From an uncultured Rhodoferax sp. (GTDB lineage: Bacteria; Pseudomonadota; Gammaproteobacteria; Burkholderiales; Burkholderiaceae_C), in assembly GCA_936943465.1 (NCBI GenBank), contig CAKZJN010000457.1, positions 1 to 10,601 of the forward strand: a DNA stretch of 10,601 nt, in the 5' to 3' direction. The translations under genes were made by a program, and so were the position numbers. The notes beneath the pieces were generated by a model. It had not been told where the DNA came from. It saw only the letters and a list, made by a program, of their open reading frames with translations, and made no database searches. This document shows positions 1-6,542 of the stretch, one piece after another. Position 1 is the first letter of the stretch. Every line of letters starts with the position of its first letter.

Positions 1-99
1 GAGGCGCAAATCCCTGCCAGTCAGTTTGCTATCGAAGGTTTCAAGGAAGGCGAAACGCTGGTGCTCACCCCGCGCAAGGCGCGCGTGTTTGTGGCCTAA
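1..99 (+). CDS. cysA: C-terminal end of an ABC transporter ATP-binding protein, probably sulfate/thiosulfate importer CysA (partial)
   Basis: Frame 1 is open from the window edge to a TAA at 97-99 and gives 33 residues ending in TPRKARVFVA. The segment FKEGETLVLTPRKARVF resembles the C-terminal TOBE-type regulatory tail of the ATP-binding subunit of sulfate/thiosulfate importers as found in Burkholderiales. That assignment rests on recalled family resemblance of a short tail, because no Walker or signature motif lies in the window. Other ABC ATPases with a TOBE domain are possible. The gene converges on the leftward zinc-ribbon gene, with only 27 bases between the two stop codons, and it appears unrelated to the sugar locus. 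Confidence 0.55.
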   Translation, partial: EAQIPASQFAIEGFKEGETLVLTPRKARVFVA

Positions 100-126
100 A
101 GGCCCGTGCGGCAGCTTAGAAAAGCC

Positions 127-492
127 TTAGGCTTGCACGCTGAATTGCAGCGAGGTGTTACGGCACTGGGGGCAGAAGTGGGGGGCCGTCAGGCCCTTGC
201 CAGTTGCAGCCCGTGTGCCGGGTAGTGCAGGACGGGTTAAAGCTTCTTCACCATACGACAGCACGTTGGAGGTCTGACAGCTTGGGCACACCGGTGTTGC
301 CTTGCGCAAGCCCAATTGGGCCTTGACTGCCGAGCATCGGGTGCAAAAGAACGGATGAAAGGCCAGTTCGGCGACATCGCTCTGATGCACGCTTTCGTGT
401 CGATAGCCGCATTTGCATTGACCCAAAAGGGTGTGCTCCAATGGGGTTTTGGGCGCCTTCGTGTCACTGCGCAGGGTGGTGTAGTGACTCAT
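127..492 (-). CDS. Small cysteine-rich protein with two putative zinc ribbons, function unknown
   Basis: The protein has 121 residues and I do not recognise its family. Four CxxC-like pairs are visible in order: CKCG (26-29), FCTRC (about 49-53), CPSC (69-72) and FCPQC (about 106-110). This spacing is what two zinc-ribbon or rubredoxin-like knuckles would need. There is no signal peptide or membrane segment, so a cytoplasmic protein is likely. The ATG at 490-492 lies 3 bases after the mgsA stop and has no clear Shine-Dalgarno sequence, so translation is probably coupled to mgsA. It is the last gene of the leftward amylosucrase operon. A nucleic-acid-binding or protein-binding role is common for such proteins but is only a guess here. 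Confidence 0.72.
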   Translation of the reverse strand: MSHYTTLRSDTKAPKTPLEHTLLGQCKCGYRHESVHQSDVAELAFHPFFCTRCSAVKAQLGLRKATPVCPSCQTSNVLSYGEEALTRPALPGTRAATGKGLTAPHFCPQCRNTSLQFSVQA

Positions 493-495
493 AGC

Positions 496-879
496 TTAAT
501 CGCGTGAATGCGATTCGAGCTGGGCTAAAAGCAGTCTGGCCGAAGACAGATTGGTAGCGCAAGGCACGTCATGCACATCGCAGGCACGCACCAGCGCGTT
601 GATGTCGGGCTCATGGGGCTGCGGCGTCATCGGGTCGCGCAGGAAGATAACGGCGTCGATTTCACCCTGCGCCAGCCGTGCGCCTATTTGCAGGTCGCCT
701 CCCAGTGGACCGCTCAACAGGCGCTCCACGGTCAGCCCCACTTCATTCGTCAACCGGCCGCCGGTCGTTCCAGTGGCGCAGAGCTGCACGCTGCGCAGGA
801 ACGTTGAAAACTCTTGCGCCAGCGCCACCATGGTGGCCTTCTTGTTGTCGTGTGCGATCAAGGCGATGTGGAGTGGCAT
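496..879 (-). CDS. mgsA: Methylglyoxal synthase
   Basis: The enzyme converts dihydroxyacetone phosphate to methylglyoxal and phosphate, a cytoplasmic bypass of lower glycolysis that relieves sugar-phosphate overload. The chosen ATG (877-879) gives 127 residues beginning MPLHIALIAHD. Family landmarks follow in order: AHD near residue 10, ATGTTG (35-40), SGPLGGD (56-62) with the expected catalytic Asp at 62, RDP (81-83), and PHEPD (88-92). These match E. coli MgsA His19/Asp20, Asp71, Asp91, His98 and Asp101 with constant spacing. A longer form from a GTG at 907-909 would overlap amylosucrase by 19 bases; ATG is preferred because the family's conserved sequence begins there. The C-terminus is shorter than in E. 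coli (152 residues). The gene follows the amylosucrase stop by 11 bases. Confidence 0.93.
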   Translation of the reverse strand: MPLHIALIAHDNKKATMVALAQEFSTFLRSVQLCATGTTGGRLTNEVGLTVERLLSGPLGGDLQIGARLAQGEIDAVIFLRDPMTPQPHEPDINALVRACDVHDVPCATNLSSARLLLAQLESHSRD

Positions 880-890
880 GGTGCGGGCTT

Positions 891-2789
891 TCAAGAAACG
901 GACAACCACAGCATGGCGTAGGGCGCCAGGGTGAGGCCTCCCTTCAAGCGAAGGGTACGATCGGAAATCAGATCCAGCGCAGTCTCCGGCAGGGCCTGAA
1001 ACACCTGACTGGTGCAGTGCTGCGGAAACTCGCTGAAGTTAGCCAGCACCAGCACCTTTTGCGCGGCGCTGTTTCGCTGGTAGCCCAGAACGCTCGGGTT
1101 ATCGGTGCGAAAACCAATCAGGTGGCCACCCGCAAACGCTTCGCAGCGGGCGCGCTGCTGAATCAGATGGGTAAGACCCATAAACACCTTGCCGGACGGG
1201 CTGAAGGGGTTGTTGCGGCTGCGGTACAGGGCCTCCTGGTAATGCGGGCGGTGCACCCAGCGGCTGTCGGCGCGCTTGCCTTCTTCATCCAAATAGCTGT
1301 GGTCGTTCAGCGTGGCTACCTCGTCGCCCAGATAGATCAGCGGAATGCCGCCGCTGCTCAGAATCACGCTGTACAGCAGCAGGATGCGCTGGCTGGCGTA
1401 CGGGTCGTTTTGCTCCAGGCCGCATAGCGAAGCGGTGGTTCCGCACAGGCGGCAATCGCCGGTTTGCGGGTTGTCCTGAAACGGAACGCCCCGCGCAAAG
1501 CTGCCCTCAAAGCGATTCACAAAAAAGCGGTTCAAGAACTGGCGGTGGTCAAAGCCGTTGACGTCAAAGCGGATGGCGTCTTCGTCGGCAAAGGTCCAGC
1601 CGATGTCGTCGTGGCTGCGCACGTAGTTGACCCACGCGGTATCCGGGTGCAGGTTGTGGCGCTCTTCCAGGGCTTGTTGCAGCAGGTTTACCTCGCGCGT
1701 GGCCAGGGTGTTCCATAGCAGCGCCATTTGCAGCGGGTTGTAGGAAATTTGGCACTCTTCGGGCGAGATGTACTTGACCACATCGTCCGGGTGCACGATG
1801 GCTTCCGACTTGAACAACATGGCCGGTGCCGCAATGCGCACCAGCGCGCTGAATGCCCGTATCACGGTGTGCGCTTCGGGCAGGTTTTCACAGGAAGTGC
1901 CCAGGCGCTTCCAGACGAAGGCCACCGCGTCCATGCGCAAGAACTCAACGCCCAGGTTGGCAATCTCCAGCATCTCGCCGGCCATGGCCTTGAATACCGC
2001 CGGGTTGCTGTAATTCAGGTCGAGTTGGAAAGAGTTAAAGGTAGTCCAGATCCAGCGGCCGTCGGGCAGTTGCGAAAAACCGCCGGGGTGCGCGTCCGGG
2101 AAGATTTCGCGCAGTGTTTTGTCGTACGCATCCGGCATGGTCCGGTCAGGGAAGATGTAATAAAAGTCTTGGTACTGCGGGTTACCCGCCAGGCATGCCT
2201 TTGCCCAGTCGTGCTCATCCGAGGTGTGGTTGAAGATGAAGTCCAACACCAGGCTGATGCCTTCCCTTCGCAGTGCCAGGGCCAGATCGCGCAGGTCGTC
2301 AATGCTGCCAATGGCGGGGTTGGTCTCGCGGTAGCTGCTGACGGCATAGCCGCCGTCGTTGTGTACCTCGGGGCACTTGAACGGGGGCATCAGGTGCAGG
2401 TAGGTCAGCCCCAGTTCCTTGAAGTAGGGAATGCGGGCCTTCAGGGCCTGCAAGTTGCCGGCATACAGGTCCACATAGCACACGCCACCGAGCATTTTTT
2501 GTGACTGAAACCAGCGCGGATCGCTTTCGCGGGCGGCGTCCAACGCATGCAGGTCGGTCGGTCGCTGTAGCGCGTAAACAAACGCCTCGGTCAGGAGGTC
2601 CAGCAAAAAGTCATTGAAACGCGGGTCCTCGCCATAGAGCGAGGACAACTCCTTCTCCAGATTGCCGTAATGGGTGTCCAGACGCCGATCAAAGGCCCGC
2701 CATACTGGATCGTCGGGGAGTGCGTGCGTGCGGGCTCGAATCTGGGACTTGATCAAAGCCAAGGAAGCGGGGGCGATGGTTTGAAGCAT
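891..2789 (-). CDS. ams: Amylosucrase (GH13 sucrose glucosyltransferase)
   Basis: This 632-residue protein closely resembles Neisseria polysaccharea amylosucrase (about 636 residues). The family transfers glucose from sucrose onto alpha-1,4-glucan and releases fructose; sucrose isomers and hydrolysis are side products. With a constant +1 offset from the Neisseria enzyme, all key residues are present: Asp145, His188, the nucleophile Asp287 in LRMDAVAF, the acid/base Glu329 in FKSEAIVH, Asp394/Asp395 in RSHDDIGW, and Arg510 in DSRW. Acceptor-site arginines are also kept (Arg227, Arg416, Arg447), which favours amylosucrase over the related sucrose hydrolases. An all-helical N-terminal region (about 1-90) precedes the barrel. 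There is no signal peptide, so the enzyme is cytoplasmic. The ATG at 2787-2789 lies 19 bases after the preceding gene and has no clear Shine-Dalgarno sequence. Confidence 0.96.
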   Translation of the reverse strand: MLQTIAPASLALIKSQIRARTHALPDDPVWRAFDRRLDTHYGNLEKELSSLYGEDPRFNDFLLDLLTEAFVYALQRPTDLHALDAARESDPRWFQSQKMLGGVCYVDLYAGNLQALKARIPYFKELGLTYLHLMPPFKCPEVHNDGGYAVSSYRETNPAIGSIDDLRDLALALRREGISLVLDFIFNHTSDEHDWAKACLAGNPQYQDFYYIFPDRTMPDAYDKTLREIFPDAHPGGFSQLPDGRWIWTTFNSFQLDLNYSNPAVFKAMAGEMLEIANLGVEFLRMDAVAFVWKRLGTSCENLPEAHTVIRAFSALVRIAAPAMLFKSEAIVHPDDVVKYISPEECQISYNPLQMALLWNTLATREVNLLQQALEERHNLHPDTAWVNYVRSHDDIGWTFADEDAIRFDVNGFDHRQFLNRFFVNRFEGSFARGVPFQDNPQTGDCRLCGTTASLCGLEQNDPYASQRILLLYSVILSSGGIPLIYLGDEVATLNDHSYLDEEGKRADSRWVHRPHYQEALYRSRNNPFSPSGKVFMGLTHLIQQRARCEAFAGGHLIGFRTDNPSVLGYQRNSAAQKVLVLANFSEFPQHCTSQVFQALPETALDLISDRTLRLKGGLTLAPYAMLWLSVS

Positions 2790-2808
2790 AGGGGGGACAG
2801 GTTCTTGA

Positions 2809-3864
2809 TCAATAGGATTTCAGCGGCAATGGATCGTACTGCTGTGCAAACAGAGCGCCCCAGGGATCGCAGTCAATTTCGCGGTCGACAATGCGTCCGC
2901 CTTCCAGCCCGCTTCCGGCAATCAAACTGAAACGGGCGAAGGTGGGGGGCAGGGGCTGGCGCACAAAGCGCTCGCTTAAATTGAATACACAGAGTACACA
3001 CTGCGAACCATCCTGGCGGGTAAACATCAGCAAGTTCTCATGCATGCTAAGCAGTTGCATTTTTCCGTAGCGCAGCGCAGGAATAGTGCGCCGCCAGCAC
3101 AGGAATCTGGCAATCGACGAAGGAACTTCCAGCAAATGTCCAGCCAGAGGATGGTCTAGAAGGGGGCTTCCTTTTAGGCACAGAGGAAGCGCCAACGCGA
3201 GCGCCAGCAGACGGGGGGCGACATCCATGCCGGCCTGTTGCGCGCCGGGATGCAGCCATTGGGCGCTAACCAGCCATAGCGGCCAACCCCGACCGTACAG
3301 CCGATGAACGTAGGTTAGCGCGGCATGGGCGAAGGGCGCTTTGCACTCCTGTTCGAGCCAGTCCTGGCAATGCGCGATGCGCAACAAGTCCACGCCGTCG
3401 GCTTCCGCGTTGTTTGAGTCGGCCCTGCCTCTCGGCACATCTGCCCACCGGTAGCAAGCCTGCTTCGGTAGAGGAGGAACATAAGTCAGGCTTGCGCGGC
3501 TTGGTTTGATTTGAAGTTCCTGCAAGTCAGCCAGCACCCGCAGTCCTGCAGGAATGGCGATCTCCGCCACGGCGCGGAGTCTGGCAGGTAACGTTTGCGC
3601 TGCTGTCAGATCGGTGATTTGGGAGAGACACCTTCCATAACCGGTGCCCGATTGTCCGGGCCTGGATGCGAGCCACAGGACATCGATACCCGATGCTGCC
3701 AAGTGTTCAAGCGCCGCCTGCAGTGCCTGGGAGTCGGCGGGTAACGCGCAAAATCCATCTTCGGAATCGGTGCGCTGAATGCGGTACACCGCCTGTCCGC
3801 GCAAAACCACCCGCCGCCCCAGGCCGGGCTTGGCGTGATCTCGGTGATCAACGGCGAATTGCAT
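2809..3864 (-). CDS. Degenerate GH13 alpha-glucosidase-like protein, predicted catalytically inactive
   Basis: The frame is uninterrupted for 351 residues, against about 540 for GH13 alpha-glucosidases. Residues 20-113 align by eye with the start of such enzymes (compare the gene at 9772): AVYRI, then AASGIDVLWL, GYG (75-77) where active enzymes have GYD, and GLRVLADL (107-114). Residues 157-165 (GVDLLRIAH) align with the nucleophile motif GVDGYRLDT, but the Asp is replaced by Ala164. The first-region His is replaced by Gln118. No acid/base Glu motif and no NHD motif are visible. Residues 215-300, including WRRTIPALRYG and VLCVFNLS, match the end of the barrel and the C-terminal beta domain (DUF3459-type). 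The ATG at 3862-3864 is the only usual start before an upstream in-frame stop. It is the first gene of the operon with ams. A regulatory, glucan-binding or decaying role is possible, and none is shown. Confidence 0.8.
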   Translation of the reverse strand: MQFAVDHRDHAKPGLGRRVVLRGQAVYRIQRTDSEDGFCALPADSQALQAALEHLAASGIDVLWLASRPGQSGTGYGRCLSQITDLTAAQTLPARLRAVAEIAIPAGLRVLADLQELQIKPSRASLTYVPPLPKQACYRWADVPRGRADSNNAEADGVDLLRIAHCQDWLEQECKAPFAHAALTYVHRLYGRGWPLWLVSAQWLHPGAQQAGMDVAPRLLALALALPLCLKGSPLLDHPLAGHLLEVPSSIARFLCWRRTIPALRYGKMQLLSMHENLLMFTRQDGSQCVLCVFNLSERFVRQPLPPTFARFSLIAGSGLEGGRIVDREIDCDPWGALFAQQYDPLPLKSY

Positions 3865-3946
3865 GTGAATGGGCAGGTGCGAAATGGATGGAGTAGGGCG
3901 TCGCGACGATGACCGTCAGGCCGCTCAAATGCCATCGATTAGACAA

Positions 3947-3966
3947 TTACGCAAACGATTGCGCAT
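3947..3966. promoter_or_regulatory. LacI-family operator upstream of the pseudo-glucosidase/amylosucrase operon
   Basis: The sequence TTACGCAAACGATTGCGCAT is a near palindrome centred on CG at 3956-3957, the usual form of a LacI/GalR-family site. Its first 17 bases are identical to the site at 6543-6559. It lies 82 bases upstream of the ATG at 3864, between the lacI stop and the next leftward gene, so the operon probably has its own regulated promoter in addition to any read-through from lacI. I could not pick a convincing -35/-10 pair. Confidence 0.78.
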
Positions 3967-3986
3967 CGGGTTTTACCCTGAAGCGC

Positions 3987-4008
3987 TCATCCGGCCGCGG
4001 TCGGATGA
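3987..4008 (-). terminator. Inverted repeat just downstream of lacI (weak terminator candidate)
   Basis: Arms TCATCCG (3987-3993) and CGGATGA (4002-4008) form a perfect 7-bp stem with an 8-base GC-rich loop, starting 8 bases past the lacI stop codon. There is no T tract after it in the direction of lacI transcription, so it is not a canonical intrinsic terminator. It could slow or partly end lacI transcription, or protect the 3' end of the mRNA. Confidence 0.35.
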
Positions 4009-4016
4009 AGGGACAG

Positions 4017-5093
4017 TTAACGGGAACTCTTGCGTTCGATCAGTGTGGCGGGCAGCAAAATCGACCGGCTCGCGCCCCCTGCGATTTTTTCGTTTAGAAG
4101 ATCCACCATTGCAAGAGCGGCCAGACCAATGGGCTGGTCGATGGTGGTTAAGGTGGGGTGCACAAATGCGGAAAGTGAAATGTTGTCGTAGCCCACCAAC
4201 TTGACTTGCTTTGGAACCCGGATATTTTTGCTGGCCAAAGTCGCGAGGGCGCTCATGGCTCCCACGTCGCTGGTCGCAAACACGGCATCAAACTCCACCC
4301 CTTCGTCCAGTGCGGAGTTGATCGCAAACTCAATCTCTTTGGCCGAAAGTGGGCAATAGCGGTGTAGGGTTTTGTCAGGCTTGATGCCCGCCTGCTTGAG
4401 CGCCTTGACATAGCCCAAGTAACGCTGCTTGCCTTCAGGAAACTTGGAATCACCCAGAAACAAGATTCTCTTGGCGCCGCCATCCAGCAAGTGGCAGGTC
4501 GCCAGGTAACCACCCCCCAGATTGTCACCACCGACGACCGAATATTTGGTTTCGGGCAGCAGTGCGCCCCACGCCACCATCGGAACACCGGCAGCTTCCA
4601 GTGCATTCAGCGTAGCGTGATGCGTCGATTGGCCAATGACCAACAAGCCACTCACCTGGCCACTGTTGACGAAGGATTCCAACTCCGCCCTGTGGTTGGT
4701 GCGCACGCGCGTGAGCAGCAAGTTTTTGCCCTGGGCATTCAGCACATCCGCGATATGCCCGATCAAACTCAGAATAAAGGGGTCGGAAATGGGTTGCTCA
4801 TCTCCAATGGTGACGACAACACCAATGGCGTTAGTCTGCCCCTTGCGCAAATTGGCAGCGCTGTGATTGACTTTGTAGCCCAGGTCCCTGGCCATATCTG
4901 CGATGCGCAACCTGGTTGGCTCGGGGATGCTGGCATGGCCGCTCAAGGCCCTTGAAACCGTGGCCGCCGAAACGCCCGCCATACGGGCCACATCCACCAT
5001 TTGAACGCGACCACCCGAGGGCACAACCGGGGTGGCTGGAGCAGACTTCTTTCGGGCCGTTGAGACCTTTGCTGTGGGTACTGTTTTCTTCAT
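4017..5093 (-). CDS. LacI/GalR-family transcriptional repressor of the alpha-glucoside locus
   Basis: The ATG at 5091-5093 gives 358 residues. A Lys/Ala/Pro-rich tail of about 28 residues precedes a classic LacI helix-turn-helix: VQMVDVARMAGVSAATVSRALSG (about 30-52), followed by the hinge region with HSAANLRKG. The rest is a periplasmic-binding-protein-like sensor domain with GLLVIG, VVGGDNLGGGYLAT, RILFLGD, FDAVFATSD, KLVGYDN and PTLTTIDQP. Longer forms from an ATG at 5145-5147 or a TTG at 5208-5210 are open but would add residues unlike the family. Its likely targets are the three operators in this window; the effector sugar cannot be read from sequence. The gene is divergent from the porin, so the site at 5364-5379 could also serve autoregulation. 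The exact orthologue name (aglR-like or thuR-like) is uncertain. Confidence 0.93.
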   Translation of the reverse strand: MKKTVPTAKVSTARKKSAPATPVVPSGGRVQMVDVARMAGVSAATVSRALSGHASIPEPTRLRIADMARDLGYKVNHSAANLRKGQTNAIGVVVTIGDEQPISDPFILSLIGHIADVLNAQGKNLLLTRVRTNHRAELESFVNSGQVSGLLVIGQSTHHATLNALEAAGVPMVAWGALLPETKYSVVGGDNLGGGYLATCHLLDGGAKRILFLGDSKFPEGKQRYLGYVKALKQAGIKPDKTLHRYCPLSAKEIEFAINSALDEGVEFDAVFATSDVGAMSALATLASKNIRVPKQVKLVGYDNISLSAFVHPTLTTIDQPIGLAALAMVDLLNEKIAGGASRSILLPATLIERKSSR

Positions 5094-5363
5094 GGCAACG
5101 GGGTATTTTTCAAAAGGCAAACCTACTCGGGGTGTGCCGAATGCCATGTTACTTGACGAAGTGTGGATGGAAATGTGGTGTAACCCGGACACGTGGACAC
5201 CCCAATGCAAAAAGTCTGCCTAGCCGCTGACGCAGAGGTGGTCAAACAAAGGGGGTGGGCGTAAACCGGCAATTTCAGCCTGTAACTCGCATGAAAAGCG
5301 GATCCGGGTTTTCCCTTGGCTTTGCCCGCTTGTGCAAGCTTTTTGAAAGAATTCATCCCGTTC

Positions 5364-5379
5364 GTGCAATCGATTGCGC
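5364..5379. promoter_or_regulatory. LacI-family operator upstream of the porin gene
   Basis: GTGCAATCGATTGCGC is symmetric about the CG at 5371-5372, with one mismatched pair (5365/5378). It shares the outer GCAA/TTGC half-sites with the other two operators and differs at the centre (ATCGAT instead of AACGAT). It lies 58 bases upstream of the porin ATG. This position could block promoter clearance, and the site also lies between the divergent lacI and porin genes. Confidence 0.72.
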
Positions 5380-5426
5380 AAACAACGAGGAGTGATCGCT
5401 TTGATCCTCCCAAACATGAAATAACC

Positions 5427-5431
5427 GAGGA
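5427..5431 (+). promoter_or_regulatory. Ribosome binding site of the porin gene
   Basis: GAGGA lies 6 bases before the ATG at 5438-5440. It is a good Shine-Dalgarno sequence at normal spacing and confirms the start. Confidence 0.75.
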
Positions 5432-5437
5432 CATTAA

Positions 5438-6409
5438 ATGAGCAAACACGTTTCTTTCTCTCTCAAGGCAATCGCTGGCGCTGCGCTGATCGTAGCGGCT
5501 GGATCTGCCATGGCAGCTGCCGAATTTGGCGCCAATATTGAACTGGACAACACCAGCCGCAGTGGCTCCGCTGTGGCAGCCGGTAGCGACGGCCTCAGCC
5601 AAAATGGTCGTGTTGAAGTGGGTGTTTCCGCCAAAGTGGGTGCCGATGCTTTCGTAGCCGGTCGCACCTCCTTCCTGACGCAGAAGGGCGGCACATTGGC
5701 AACCGATGACATGTGGGTTCAGTTGGGCAATAAGTCTGGTGATGTAAAGCTGGGTCGCTTCGAAGGCGCTGACCTGTTCCCCCTGATTTCTGATACGTTG
5801 GTTAACCATGCCGGTTCCGTGTACGGGACCAACACTTTGCGCGGCCGTATGGGTAGCGAAGTGTTCCATGCCGCAGGTACCCTGAACCTGGGCGGTTCGA
5901 ATTCCCTCGAAATTGGTTACATCGACGGCACCAAGAACTCCGTCGCTGCTGTTGGAGCCAAGGGCTTGCGCGCCGTGGCCTCGTTTGGTGCAGGCGCTCT
6001 GAGCGCCCGTGTCGGTGTCGAATCTGGTGAGTACGCTCCCATTGGTGCAGCACCGGCCAACAAAGTTCAAGGTTGGGGTCTGACTGCTACCTATGACGCA
6101 GGCAGCTTCAAGTTGACCGGTAACTACTCCAATGGCAAGCAGGATGCTGCAGCGAACAACAACAAGTCCGCTTACGCCCTGTCGGTCGGAGTGGGCGCTT
6201 TCGGTGCCGGCTATGTGGCTGCAACGAATGACCAAGCCGGTGGCGACGTCAAGGTCAACACCGCTTACGCTGCCTACTCGATTCCCCTGTTTGGTCTGAA
6301 GGGTGCTTCTGTGACACCCGCTATCTCGAGTTCTACTGCCAAAGACAGCGTGACGGGCGCATCTACCTCTGAAAACGCCGTGCGCGTGCGTCTGAACTAC
6401 GCTTTCTGA
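5438..6409 (+). CDS. Outer-membrane porin, probably for sugar uptake
   Basis: The 323-residue product starts with a clear signal peptide: a short basic end (MSKHVSFSLK), a hydrophobic core, and an AMA-A cleavage site near residue 26. The mature part alternates polar and hydrophobic residues, is rich in Gly, Ala, Ser and Asn, has no cysteine, and ends in NYAF. A C-terminal Phe is the outer-membrane insertion signal of beta-barrel porins. Its position beside a sugar importer and under a LacI-type operator suggests passage of alpha-glucosides across the outer membrane; this specificity is inferred from context only. It is somewhat short for a general trimeric porin (usually 350-400). An intrinsic terminator follows, so it is a separate unit from the ABC genes. 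Confidence 0.88.
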   Translation: MSKHVSFSLKAIAGAALIVAAGSAMAAAEFGANIELDNTSRSGSAVAAGSDGLSQNGRVEVGVSAKVGADAFVAGRTSFLTQKGGTLATDDMWVQLGNKSGDVKLGRFEGADLFPLISDTLVNHAGSVYGTNTLRGRMGSEVFHAAGTLNLGGSNSLEIGYIDGTKNSVAAVGAKGLRAVASFGAGALSARVGVESGEYAPIGAAPANKVQGWGLTATYDAGSFKLTGNYSNGKQDAAANNNKSAYALSVGVGAFGAGYVAATNDQAGGDVKVNTAYAAYSIPLFGLKGASVTPAISSSTAKDSVTGASTSENAVRVRLNYAF

Positions 6410-6457
6410 TGGTTCTGCCTGAATAGGGCACTTTTTCGGTTTGACTTTCCAAGGTTT

Positions 6458-6484
6458 GGGGCCCTTTGCGGGGCCCCTTTTTTT
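6458..6484 (+). terminator. Strong Rho-independent terminator after the porin gene
   Basis: GGGGCCC (6458-6464) pairs with GGGCCCC (6471-6477) around a 6-base loop and is followed by seven T residues (6478-6484). It begins about 49 bases after the porin stop and isolates the porin from the transporter operon. Confidence 0.93.
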
Positions 6485-6542
6485 GAAAAGTCATTGTGAA
6501 TCGTGCACCGAGTTACATCGGTGTTACCAGGGTTTTACCTTA

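Larger units (their letters stand above)
5094..5437. other. Divergent lacI-porin intergenic region
   Basis: This 344-base stretch separates the lacI start from the porin start and holds no convincing gene. It contains a LacI-type operator (5364-5379), a GGGTTTTCCC element at 5306-5315, and a porin leader with two GAGGA motifs (5387-5391 and 5427-5431) flanking TCCTC (5405-5409). Promoters for both genes must lie here, but I see no strong sigma-70 boxes to place them. The lacI-proximal part (5094-5300) shows no clear element. Confidence 0.6.

Noticed and set aside
122..134. Short palindrome AAGCC-TTA-GGCTT at the end of the zinc-ribbon gene as a bidirectional terminator
   Set aside because: Only 5 bp of stem with a 3-base loop and no T tract on either side; too weak to call.
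1728..2504. A 258-codon plus-strand open frame inside amylosucrase
   Set aside because: It is antisense to a conserved enzyme with every catalytic residue in place; no protein family features were seen in it.
5094..5210. N-terminal extension of the LacI regulator from TTG at 5208-5210 or ATG at 5145-5147
   Set aside because: The extra residues do not resemble LacI proteins. The ATG at 5091-5093 begins a typical basic tail followed by the helix-turn-helix.
5328..5344. GCTTGTGCAAGC followed by TTTTT upstream of the porin, as a terminator or attenuator
   Set aside because: The stem is at most 4-5 bp with a very small loop, and it lies upstream of the porin operator where no transcript is known to end.
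5392..5424. A 10-codon leader peptide beginning GTG in the porin 5' region
   Set aside because: The nearest GAGG is only one base from the GTG, the start is poor, and nothing in the peptide suggests attenuation.
5123..6235. A 370-codon minus-strand open frame opposite the porin
   Set aside because: It overlaps the porin gene and the regulatory region with the operator, and has no family features; it is a by-product of the GC-rich porin sequence.
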